From an uncultured Clostridia bacterium (GTDB taxonomy: Bacteria > Bacillota > Clostridia > TANB77 > CAG-508): DNA of 7,927 nt. Below, piece by piece: positions 1-6,470 of this stretch. Under the pieces are notes generated by a model. The model worked only from the letters and a program-made list of their open reading frames with translations, ran no database searches and was not told the DNA's origin. Positions within the stretch are counted from its first letter, which is position 1. Every line of letters starts with the position of its first letter. Made by a program: the position numbers and the translations under genes. The DNA is taken from the NCBI GenBank assembly GCA_947625565.1, contig CANQOU010000051.1, positions 1-7,927 on the forward strand, written 5' to 3'.

Positions 1-73
1 TCTCTATGTGGTTGGCGATATATACCCCCACTACGGACTTTCACCGCTTAGCTAAACGACATGCCTGTCGTAC
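1..73 (-). mobile_element. 5' end of a group IIC intron (partial, cut by the window edge)
   Basis: Read on the minus strand from position 73, the sequence begins GTACGACAGGCATGTCG and continues to GCGGTGAAAGTCCG. This follows the start of domain I of group IIC introns such as the Oceanobacillus iheyensis intron, which as I recall it starts GUGUGCCCGGCAUGGG and reaches GGGUGAGAGUCCC. The first hairpin keeps the GGCA loop while the stem changes on both sides (GACA/TGTC here), then comes the GGTGAAAGTCC element and a GTGG/CCAC stem (minus strand, from position 29 to 11). The piece is about 49% GC by hand count, against roughly 30% around it. It lies just behind a terminator hairpin, the usual target of class C introns. 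The third base is A where the family consensus has G (GUGYG). The rest of the ribozyme and any reverse transcriptase would lie left of the window. The intron identity is an inference from remembered family sequence, not a search. Confidence 0.65.
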
Positions 74-74
74 C

Positions 75-111
75 AAAGCAAAGCCCTTATCTGTTAATTA
101 CCAGATAAGGG
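75..111 (-). terminator. Intrinsic terminator of the 64-residue gene and likely intron target
   Basis: Positions 84-93 and 102-111 form a perfect 10-bp inverted repeat (CCCTTATCTG / CAGATAAGGG) around an 8-base loop. On the minus strand the stem is followed by CTTTGCTTTG, a moderate T-rich tail that ends exactly where the intron-like sequence begins. The stem starts 8 bases after the stop codon of the small membrane protein gene. On the plus strand the tail is TACTTTTCC, so it may also work from the other side. If the intron call is right, the insertion has displaced the rest of the original T-tract. Confidence 0.75.
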
Positions 112-119
112 TACTTTTC

Positions 120-314
120 CTAGAACATTAACATTCTTTCAATGTTTGCAAACGTTCCTACAAGGAACATTATAATCATCACAAAAGGAAGCATATTTAG
201 TCCCATAAGGTAATACAAATCAGTATCTTCGTCATACCACAAATCCCAAAAGGTTTCATGATACCATTTTACTTCTTCCTCTGTTAATGCTCTTTTTTCA
301 AATAAGTCTCTCAT
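120..314 (-). CDS. Small hypothetical membrane protein, 64 residues
   Basis: I do not recognise this family. The gene is supported by a good ribosome binding site (AAGGAG at 322-327, 7 bases before the ATG), a near-consensus promoter upstream (369-397) and a terminator hairpin 8 bases after the TAG stop. The N-terminal half is acidic and aromatic-rich (Trp17, Trp23, Trp26, Tyr18, Tyr27, and a DEDTD run at 28-32). Residues about 36-57 form a hydrophobic segment long enough for one membrane span, with a short ER-containing tail after it. There is no cleavable signal peptide; the charged N-terminus most likely stays in the cytoplasm. It follows mfd on the same strand with a 66-base gap and no terminator between, so some read-through from mfd is possible. 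The function is unknown; a short membrane anchor or regulator would fit but nothing shows it. Confidence 0.7.
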   Translation of the reverse strand: MRDLFEKRALTEEEVKWYHETFWDLWYDEDTDLYYLMGLNMLPFVMIIMFLVGTFANIERMLMF

Positions 315-368
315 AATGCCTCTCCTTTCCCTATAGGGGATGTAAAATCAAAAAGTTTCTATACATAT

Positions 369-397
369 ATTATACCACTTTTACTGTGTTTTTTCAA
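369..397 (-). promoter_or_regulatory. Sigma-A type promoter of the small membrane protein gene
   Basis: On the minus strand there is TTGAAA (397-392), a 17-bp spacer and a perfect TATAAT (374-369). The -35 box and part of the spacer lie inside the last codons of mfd. Transcription should start near 362, giving a leader of about 48 bases before the ATG at 314. Confidence 0.7.
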
Positions 398-3300
398 CTT
401 TGTGGGTTTCTAGGTCTTTTAAAAAATTTGTCACATCATTTAAAATTTGCCTTTCATTTGTTGTCCCTATTTGCAAAGTAATCATTGGCCTTGCACCTGG
501 TTGGAATTTTATTGCATTTTTATATTTCTCAACTAATTTTATAACATCAATATTGAATTTACTCTGTTCAAATGTAAATACCACAGCTGTCCCTTTACTT
601 GCTATTTTGGTAATATAATATTGTTTTGCTAAATACTTAATCCTTGCTATGTCTAAAAGGTTTTCTATTTCTGGTGGCATATTGCCAAATCTATCTATAA
701 TTTCGTCTACAACATTTTGTATATCTTCTTCATTTTTGCATAATGCAATATTCTGATATATCTCTATTTTCTGACTTCCATCAGAAATATATTCTTCTGG
801 AATATAGCTTGTAACATTTAACTCAATTTGTAAATCAAATTCAGGTTCAATTTCAATTCCTTGCATTTCTTTAACGACTTCGTCTAATAGATTGCAATAT
901 GTATCATACCCCACCTGCTCTAAATGTCCTGATTGAATTTCTCCTAATAAGCTTCCTGCGCCTCTGATTTCTAAATCTCGCATTGCAATTTTAAATCCTG
1001 AGCCAAATTCTGTAAATTCTTTAATTGCCTTTAGTCTTTTATCAGCCACTTCAGCTAACATTTTATCTCTTTTATATGTAATATATGCATATGCCTGTCT
1101 GTCACTTCTTCCTACTCTTCCACGAATTTGATATAACTGTGCTAATCCCATTCTATCAGCATTTTCTACAATAATAGTATTAGCATTTGGAATATCAATA
1201 CCTGATTCTAAAATAGTAGTACAAACAAGTACATTTGTCTTTTTATCAATAAAGTCTTGCATAATATCTTCTATTTCTTTACCTGTCATGCGTCCATGTG
1301 CATATGCAACATTTGCTTCTGGAACTAGTCTTGAAATACTATCAGCCTTTTTTTGTATATTTTCTACATTATTAAAGATATAGAATACTTGTCCATTTCT
1401 TTCTATTTCTTTGGTAATTGCCTCTTTTATAACCTCTGTATCATATTCAAGCACATATGTCTGTACAGGTTTACGATTTTGTGGTGGCTCATATATAACT
1501 GACATGTCTCTAATGCCTACAATAGACATATGCATAGTTCTTGGAATTGGTGTAGCAGTCATTGTTAAAACATCAATATTCGCTTTATATTGTTTAATTT
1601 TCTCCTTTGCTTTTACTCCGAAACGATGTTCTTCGTCAATTATCAATAGCCCAATGTCTTTGAATTCTACATCCTTGCTTAACATTCTATGAGTTCCAAT
1701 AACAATATCTACTTGGCCCAATGCTAGTTTTTTCAATACTTCCTTTTGGTATTTTTCTGATTTAAATCTATTTAATATTTCTACTGTAATTGGAAAGTCT
1801 TTCATTCTACTTTTAAATTCTTCATATTGTTGTTGAGCTAAAACAGTTGTTGGAACTAAATATGCAACTTGTTTTTGGTCCATTACAGCCTTAAAAGCAG
1901 CTCTAATTGCAACTTCCGTTTTTCCATATCCAACATCTCCACATAACAGTCTATCCATTGGTTTCGGTGCTTCCATATCTTTTTTTACTTCTTCAATACA
2001 ACGAAGTTGGTCATCTGTTTCTTGATATGGAAATTTATCTTCAAATTGTGTTTGCCAAGGTGTGTCTTTACTAAAACTAAATCCTCTTGTCTTTTCTCTT
2101 TTTGCATATAATTCGATAAGCTCTCTTGCCACTTCTCGTAAATTTTTCTTAACTCTTGCTTTAGTCTCTTGCCATGCTTTTCCGCCTAATCTATTTATTT
2201 TTGGAGATAAACTATCTCCACCTATATATTTCCTAATAGCATCTAATTGATTTATTGGTACATATAGTATGTCGTCATTTTGATATTTTAACTTAATATA
2301 GTCTTTTGTTGTTCCATCTGCAGTAATTGTATTCACACCAGTATATATACCAATTCCATAATTTTTATGTACAACATAATCTCCCACTTTTAAGTCTGCA
2401 AATACAATTTTCTCTCCTTCTTTGTATGCTTGACTTACTAGACTTTTCTTTCTCTTTCCACCTTCAATTAGTTCATCTGCCGAAATTACTATTTGTCCAA
2501 TTTCATTATTTATATATCCTTCTGTTAATTTACCAATTGTAATAGTTACTACTTGTTTTGATTTTGCAATAATAGTCTTATCTAATTTTTCTTCTATTTT
2601 GCTAAGTATTTCTCGTTCTTGTAATATTTGTTCCAATTTTTTAGCTTTTTCTCTACTTGATAAAACAATATATATATTTGACGATTTTTTTATTGCTTTT
2701 TTTATGTCTTCAAATAATTGTTCAATTTCACTTTTATAATATGTAATTTCCTTGTATCTAAATTCATATTTAGACATTTGTTCTTTTATTGGTGTATCAT
2801 TTTTTTCAATATATATAATCTCATTTTTAGTTTGCTGTAGTTTTTCTTCTATGTCCTCATATGGCATAGTATTTGTAATCGCTTGTGGTACAATTTTTTC
2901 TTTTTCTATCAGTGACTTTTCTATATTTTCTATGTCTACAATAATATTCTTAGCTCTTTGTTTAATCTTATTTACTTCATCTATTGCTACTATATATTCA
3001 CTATTAAAATAATCTAATATGCTTTCTTGTTCTTCATAAAAACAATCAAAATATTTATCAATTTTACTGATATAGTTTCCAACTTTGATTTGTTCTATAT
3101 CTTGTTCTATAATATTTTCTTGCTTATCACTTGTAATTGTATTTCTTATATTTTCACAAATTTTTTCAATCGGCTTTTCTAAAACATATTCATATGCTGG
3201 TTCAATTTCTATTTTTTCTAAAGTGTTTGTCGACCTTTGGCTTGCAATATTGAAATTTCTAATTGAATCTACTTCGTCTCCCCAAAATTCAATTCTTACA

Positions 3301-3863
3301 CCTGTTGTGTTGTCCATTGAAATATCTAAAATGCCACCTCTAATGCTGAATTGTCCTCTTCCTTCTATCAATTCACATCTTGTGTATCCAAGATTTACCA
3401 AATTTTTCTTGATTGTCTCTAGTGAATGTATTTCTCCTACTTTAAATGTACATATATTTTTAAATAAAGTCTTTTTACTAGGTAATTTTTTCATTACAGC
3501 CTCTATAGTTGTAACGATTATTTGATTTTTCCTTCCCTTTAATTTATTTAATGTATCAATTCTTGCATATGGCAAATCCTTGCTTTCTGCAACATAATCA
3601 TATGTTACAATTTCTTTTTTAGGGAAAAAGATAGCTTTATCTGTAAAAAACTTTAAGTTTTCCATTATTTGTCTTGCTTGTACTTCATTATATGTAATAA
3701 TTACTATCGGTTTTTTTGTATATTCATTTATGCTTGATAATATTTGTAACATTCCCACTGATGTTAAGCCCGATATTCCCACCGGACTTTGTTTATTTTC
3801 TATTTGATTTATGAGTTTTACAAATTTTTCTGATTTGCCTAATTCTCCTAGTATAGTATTCAT
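381..3863 (-). CDS. mfd: Transcription-repair coupling factor Mfd, 1160 residues
   Basis: Mfd is a cytoplasmic ATP-driven DNA translocase that pushes stalled RNA polymerase off damaged template and recruits UvrA for nucleotide excision repair. All parts are visible. There is a UvrB-like N-terminal region (about 1-350), and an RNA polymerase interaction domain beginning at VGDYVVHKNYGIGIYTGV (493-510). The two RecA-like motor domains carry Walker A GDVGYGKT (642-649), the DEEH box (743-746), TATPIPRTM (769-777), ESGIDIPNANT (near 887) and QLYQIRGRVGR (909-919). The C-terminal TRCF domain follows GAGSLLGEIQSGH. The length is typical of the family (about 1150-1180 residues). The ATG is preceded by AAGGA 8 bases upstream. 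No frameshift or missing key residue is seen. It is probably transcribed alone, with possible read-through into the small membrane protein gene, since no hairpin follows the stop. Confidence 0.98.
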   Translation of the reverse strand: MNTILGELGKSEKFVKLINQIENKQSPVGISGLTSVGMLQILSSINEYTKKPIVIITYNEVQARQIMENLKFFTDKAIFFPKKEIVTYDYVAESKDLPYARIDTLNKLKGRKNQIIVTTIEAVMKKLPSKKTLFKNICTFKVGEIHSLETIKKNLVNLGYTRCELIEGRGQFSIRGGILDISMDNTTGVRIEFWGDEVDSIRNFNIASQRSTNTLEKIEIEPAYEYVLEKPIEKICENIRNTITSDKQENIIEQDIEQIKVGNYISKIDKYFDCFYEEQESILDYFNSEYIVAIDEVNKIKQRAKNIIVDIENIEKSLIEKEKIVPQAITNTMPYEDIEEKLQQTKNEIIYIEKNDTPIKEQMSKYEFRYKEITYYKSEIEQLFEDIKKAIKKSSNIYIVLSSREKAKKLEQILQEREILSKIEEKLDKTIIAKSKQVVTITIGKLTEGYINNEIGQIVISADELIEGGKRKKSLVSQAYKEGEKIVFADLKVGDYVVHKNYGIGIYTGVNTITADGTTKDYIKLKYQNDDILYVPINQLDAIRKYIGGDSLSPKINRLGGKAWQETKARVKKNLREVARELIELYAKREKTRGFSFSKDTPWQTQFEDKFPYQETDDQLRCIEEVKKDMEAPKPMDRLLCGDVGYGKTEVAIRAAFKAVMDQKQVAYLVPTTVLAQQQYEEFKSRMKDFPITVEILNRFKSEKYQKEVLKKLALGQVDIVIGTHRMLSKDVEFKDIGLLIIDEEHRFGVKAKEKIKQYKANIDVLTMTATPIPRTMHMSIVGIRDMSVIYEPPQNRKPVQTYVLEYDTEVIKEAITKEIERNGQVFYIFNNVENIQKKADSISRLVPEANVAYAHGRMTGKEIEDIMQDFIDKKTNVLVCTTILESGIDIPNANTIIVENADRMGLAQLYQIRGRVGRSDRQAYAYITYKRDKMLAEVADKRLKAIKEFTEFGSGFKIAMRDLEIRGAGSLLGEIQSGHLEQVGYDTYCNLLDEVVKEMQGIEIEPEFDLQIELNVTSYIPEEYISDGSQKIEIYQNIALCKNEEDIQNVVDEIIDRFGNMPPEIENLLDIARIKYLAKQYYITKIASKGTAVVFTFEQSKFNIDVIKLVEKYKNAIKFQPGARPMITLQIGTTNERQILNDVTNFLKDLETHKVEKTQ

Positions 3864-3884
3864 TTTCTTCTTCCTTCTCTAATT

Positions 3885-3913
3885 TTGACTTTCAAGTCAT
3901 TTTATTGTATAAT
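3885..3913 (+). promoter_or_regulatory. Sigma-A type promoter of the 107-residue gene
   Basis: TTGACT (3885-3890) and a perfect TATAAT (3908-3913) are separated by 17 bp. The start of transcription should fall near 3920, leaving a leader of about 27 bases with an AAGGAGG ribosome binding site. Confidence 0.8.
3886..3899. promoter_or_regulatory. Palindrome over the -35 box, possible operator
   Basis: TGACTT and AAGTCA form a perfect 6-bp inverted repeat around TC. It covers the -35 box of the plus-strand promoter and lies in the predicted leader of mfd. It could bind a dimeric regulator or form a small hairpin in mfd mRNA; a chance palindrome of this size in AT-rich DNA is also possible. Confidence 0.3.
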
Positions 3914-3932
3914 TAAGGTATATAAAAAACAA
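3904..3932 (-). promoter_or_regulatory. Probable mfd promoter, overlapping the divergent promoter
   Basis: On the minus strand, TTGTTT (3932-3927) and TACAAT (3909-3904) are separated by 17 bp. The -10 box matches 5 of 6 bases but the -35 box only 3 of 6. The -10 box overlaps that of the divergent plus-strand promoter by two bases. This is the best candidate in the short gap, not a certain site. Confidence 0.4.
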
Positions 3933-3946
3933 AGGAGGATTTTTTT

Positions 3947-4270
3947 ATGTACGACAATTATATTGGAGAGTATGACTTTGGTTCTCAAAAACACTTTTTT
4001 TATCCAATATCACCAGCAATAAAAGACTACGCTATATCGTATGTCTTGGGTGAAGTTTCAAGTTCTTTGAAAGAAGAGCTCTACCACTACATTGACAAGC
4101 GGTTTGAAAAGCTAGGAACGTGCATACTATGGGATAAAAATCCGGAGCTATGTCAGTTACTAGCCAAGCATGGCGTGTCTATTGGCTCAAAAGAAGCAAT
4201 TATTCAGAGGACTTCAGTTCTCACAACTGAGAACCCTAAGTTTACTCCAAAATGTACTTTTAGCATTTAA
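3947..4270 (+). CDS. Hypothetical protein, 107 residues, orphan gene
   Basis: I do not recognise this protein. It is well supported as a gene: AAGGAGG at 3932-3938 lies 8 bases before the ATG, a near-consensus promoter lies upstream, and a strong terminator follows 6 bases after the TAA stop. The product appears soluble, with no signal peptide or membrane segment. The N-terminus is rich in Tyr and Phe (YDNYIGEYDFG at 2-12, HFFYP at 16-20). A charged, probably helical middle (about 41-56, LKEELYHYIDKRFEKL) is followed by Cys59, Cys69 and Cys103. The cysteines do not form a recognisable metal-binding motif. By hand count the gene is about 37% GC, clearly above its neighbours, and it uses codons such as CGG, GCG and CCG-like GC-rich triplets that are rare around it. 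It stands alone between mfd and topB on the opposite strand, which fits a later insertion of a complete cassette. Its function cannot be inferred from its position. Confidence 0.8.
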   Translation: MYDNYIGEYDFGSQKHFFYPISPAIKDYAISYVLGEVSSSLKEELYHYIDKRFEKLGTCILWDKNPELCQLLAKHGVSIGSKEAIIQRTSVLTTENPKFTPKCTFSI

Positions 4271-4276
4271 CTCAAA

Positions 4277-4319
4277 GGGGGAACTGGTAAATTTACTGGT
4301 TTCCCCTCCTCCATTTTTT
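4277..4319 (+). terminator. Intrinsic terminator after the 107-residue gene
   Basis: GGGGAA (4278-4283) pairs with TTCCCC (4301-4306). Inside it CTGGTAA (4284-4290) pairs with TTACTGG (4293-4299) using two G-U pairs, with one bulged T at 4300. The T-run at 4313-4318 follows a few bases later. It lies between convergent genes and could also slow transcription leaving topB, whose stop is at 4324-4326, but the minus-strand tail is short on T. Confidence 0.85.
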
Positions 4320-4323
4320 ATCT

Positions 4324-6294
4324 TTACATTTTGACAACTAATTTATCAAATTTTGAATGTATATATACTTCTAGCTTTTCCATAAATTCATTTGGTTCAA
4401 TTTCTTTTTTAGCAACTAAGTCTAATCCCTTTTCCCAACTTGCAGTTAGTTTTGGATTTAACATATCAGGCATAGAGCTTTTAACTATATCATATATATA
4501 TTCTCCTTTTTTTGTTGGTGTTATTATTTGTGTTTTCGAATTTATTTCAATATACTTAATTTTTTCTAACTTTTTCATAATCTCTGCTCTAGTAGCACTT
4601 GTTCCAATTCCCGCACCTTTTATTTGTTCCCTTAGTTCTTCGTCTTCTATCAATTTTCCTGCATTTTCCATTGCTAATATAATAGAACCTGAATTATATC
4701 TACTTGGTGGTGTGGTTTCTGCTTCTTTTATTTCTGCATTTTGTAAAATTATTTCTTGTCCTTTTTTTAGACTCTTAAGAAGTTCTATATTTTCTTCTTT
4801 TTTTTCGTCACTTTCCACATTTTGTTTTGTATCTGTTGATTGTTTATCTGCAGTCTTATCATTTGGCTTTAATATTTCTAGGAAACCTTTTTCAATGCAA
4901 ACTTTTCCACTAGTAAAAAAACTTTCATATTTTCCCTCTGTTTCATATACATCAATAGTTACTTGTATTTTATTGTATTCTGCTGGTGGATAAAAAACTG
5001 CTAAAAGTCTTTTTACAATCACTTTATATATTTGTTTTTGCAAATCTGGCAACTTTTCATAATTCTCATAGCCTTGTCCTGTTGGGATAATAGCATAATG
5101 GTCTGTTATTTTACTATCATTAACATATTTGGTTTTTACTAAATTTGTTGAATAGCCTTCATCCACCATTTTTTTGATATATCCACTAATTTCTTCATCT
5201 TTAAAACCTTTTGCAATACCATTTAAATTTTTCTTAATTTCCTTCGCTACTGCTGTTGATAAAACTCTTGCATCTGTTCTTGGATAAGTAACTAGTTTTT
5301 TCTCATATAAATTTTGTATTATTTCCAATGTTTCATCTGGTTTTATTTTAAAACGTTTTGTACATTCATTTTGAATTTCAGCTAAATTAAATAGCAATGG
5401 AGCATTTTCTTTTTGCTTTGATTTTTTTAATTCAGTAATTTTAGCCTTTTTCCCTGCTAAATTACTAATAAATTGTTTTGCATCATTTTCTTTTTTAAAT
5501 CCTGTCTCATTATATAACTTTGGAGATTCAAATTCTGTCGAATTTTGTGTTGCCTTCCATTCTGCATCAAAAGTTTTATTTTTTTCTCCAAACTTTCCTG
5601 TTACTTTATAATATTTCGTTTTTACAAAGTTTCTAATCTCTCTTTCTCTTGATACTATCATTCCTAGAACACAAGTCATTACTCTTCCTACTGAAATAGA
5701 TGCTCTGTCTTCTGATATACTTTGTGCTAGTTTTCTTCCATATATAATTGATAATAGCCTTGAAAAATTTATACCTATTAAATAATCTTCTTTTGCTCTT
5801 AAATATGCACTATCTGATAAGCTATCATATTCTGATAAATCTTTTGCTTCTTTTATCCCTCTTAAGATTTCCTCTTCTGTTTGAGAGTCAATCCATACTC
5901 TTTTCATTTTAATGTTAGGGCTTGGTTTTGCCATCATAAATACCAATCTTTGTATGTATTCTCCTTCTCTTCCTGAGTCTCCTGCATTATATATTTCTAC
6001 AACATCTTCTCTGTGCATAAGTTCTTTTATTATATTAAATTGATTTTGCACATTTGGTATTATTTCATATTTCCACTCTTGGGGAATAAATGGCAATGTA
6101 TCTAATCTCCAAAGTTTTAAGTTTTCATTATATTTTTCTGGGTAGCTCATTGTAACTAAATGGCCAACACACCATGTTATAATCCAATCATCTGATTCAA
6201 TGTATCCATTTTTTCTATTTGTTTGGATTTTAAGTGCTTTAGCAAATTCCATAGCAACAGATGGCTTTTCTGTAATTAGTAATTTTTTGCTCAT
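4324..6294 (-). CDS. topB: DNA topoisomerase III (type IA), 656 residues
   Basis: TopB is a type IA topoisomerase that cuts one strand through a 5'-phosphotyrosine link, passes a strand and rejoins; TopB enzymes mainly decatenate DNA and resolve replication and recombination intermediates. The TOPRIM domain opens with LLITEKPSVA (Glu9) and carries NAGDSGREGEYI with Asp106, Gly108, Arg109 and Glu110. The second acidic position is Gly here, as in many Firmicute TopB proteins (DxGREGE). SVGRVMTCVLGMIV precedes the hinge region. The catalytic Tyr337 is in TYPRTD. GAGIGTSATRAEIMKKL lies in the C-terminal part. A charged linker (about 477-506, rich in Lys, Asp, Glu and Gln) looks disordered. There are no zinc fingers at the C-terminus. 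The start at 6294 is chosen because AAGGAG lies 5 bases upstream and the protein then begins as the family does. An earlier in-frame ATG at 6339 overlaps the -10 box and cannot be the usual start. Confidence 0.96.
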   Translation of the reverse strand: MSKKLLITEKPSVAMEFAKALKIQTNRKNGYIESDDWIITWCVGHLVTMSYPEKYNENLKLWRLDTLPFIPQEWKYEIIPNVQNQFNIIKELMHREDVVEIYNAGDSGREGEYIQRLVFMMAKPSPNIKMKRVWIDSQTEEEILRGIKEAKDLSEYDSLSDSAYLRAKEDYLIGINFSRLLSIIYGRKLAQSISEDRASISVGRVMTCVLGMIVSREREIRNFVKTKYYKVTGKFGEKNKTFDAEWKATQNSTEFESPKLYNETGFKKENDAKQFISNLAGKKAKITELKKSKQKENAPLLFNLAEIQNECTKRFKIKPDETLEIIQNLYEKKLVTYPRTDARVLSTAVAKEIKKNLNGIAKGFKDEEISGYIKKMVDEGYSTNLVKTKYVNDSKITDHYAIIPTGQGYENYEKLPDLQKQIYKVIVKRLLAVFYPPAEYNKIQVTIDVYETEGKYESFFTSGKVCIEKGFLEILKPNDKTADKQSTDTKQNVESDEKKEENIELLKSLKKGQEIILQNAEIKEAETTPPSRYNSGSIILAMENAGKLIEDEELREQIKGAGIGTSATRAEIMKKLEKIKYIEINSKTQIITPTKKGEYIYDIVKSSMPDMLNPKLTASWEKGLDLVAKKEIEPNEFMEKLEVYIHSKFDKLVVKM

Positions 6295-6299
6295 AATGT

Positions 6300-6305
6300 C
6301 TCCTT
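6300..6305 (-). promoter_or_regulatory. Ribosome binding site that fixes the topB start
   Basis: AAGGAG on the minus strand ends 5 bases before the ATG at 6294-6292. It decides for a 656-residue protein starting MSKKLLITEKPSVA over a 671-residue version with an unrelated 15-residue extension. Confidence 0.85.
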
Positions 6306-6329
6306 TTTGTTTTATCTTAGCTTTTCTGT

Positions 6330-6358
6330 ATTGTACCACATTTTTTCCGTTTTTGGAA
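6330..6358 (-). promoter_or_regulatory. Extended -10 promoter of topB
   Basis: TACAAT (6335-6330) on the minus strand is preceded directly by TGG, the extended -10 motif TGn. The base block 17 bp upstream (TTCCAA, 6358-6353) is a poor -35 box, matching 3 of 6 bases, which the TGn motif may compensate. Transcription should start near 6323, leaving about 29 leader bases before the chosen ATG. Confidence 0.55.
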
Positions 6359-6407
6359 GAGTCTTTTTGATAACATTAAAATTTTTTATTCATTTTTTGA
6401 CAAAATG

Positions 6408-6436
6408 TTGACTTAGATTTTTTAGTGTAATATAAT
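6408..6436 (+). promoter_or_regulatory. Sigma-A type promoter of prs
   Basis: TTGACT (6408-6413), a 17-bp spacer and a perfect TATAAT (6431-6436). A second -35-like box, a full-consensus TTGACA at 6397-6402, lies 11 bp upstream; its best -10 at 17 bp is TTTAGT (6420-6425), 4 of 6. Tandem or overlapping starts are therefore possible. No purine-repressor-like operator was recognised. Confidence 0.75.
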
Positions 6437-6470
6437 GCTTATGCAGTAATGCAAATAAGAGGGGGATGTT

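Noticed and set aside
2..55. Short plus-strand peptide ending at a TAA, possibly the tail of a gene entering from the left
   Set aside because: Only 17 codons are visible, there is no family match, and the same bases are explained by conserved intron structure on the minus strand.
1..73. Possible cobalamin riboswitch because of GGTGAAAGTCC on the minus strand
   Set aside because: The B12-box core GCCACTG is absent, and the order of elements fits the 5' end of group IIC introns better.
329..338. CCCTATAGGG palindrome next to the ribosome binding site of the small membrane protein
   Set aside because: The stem is only three GC pairs plus TATA; too short to claim as an operator or RNA switch.
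4217..4234. Perfect 7-bp hairpin GTTCTCA/TGAGAAC inside the 107-residue gene
   Set aside because: It lies within an intact coding frame, has no T-tract, and a clear terminator follows the gene; probably chance.
4331..4993. Long plus-strand open frame of 220 codons opposite topB
   Set aside because: It is a mirror of the topB coding frame, Ser/Ile/Phe-rich, with no homology that I recognise and a clear real gene on the other strand. Shorter plus-strand frames opposite mfd were dropped for the same reason.
6292..6339. Upstream in-frame ATG giving a 671-residue TopB
   Set aside because: The ATG at 6339 overlaps the -10 box, has no ribosome binding site, and adds 15 residues not seen in the family.
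6372..6409. AACATT/AATGTT inverted repeat in the topB-prs spacer
   Set aside because: Six-base AT-rich arms 26 bases apart are expected by chance in this composition.
6438..6459. Imperfect hairpin just before the prs ribosome binding site
   Set aside because: The predicted transcription start falls inside it, so most of the stem would not be transcribed; the rest is only three pairs.
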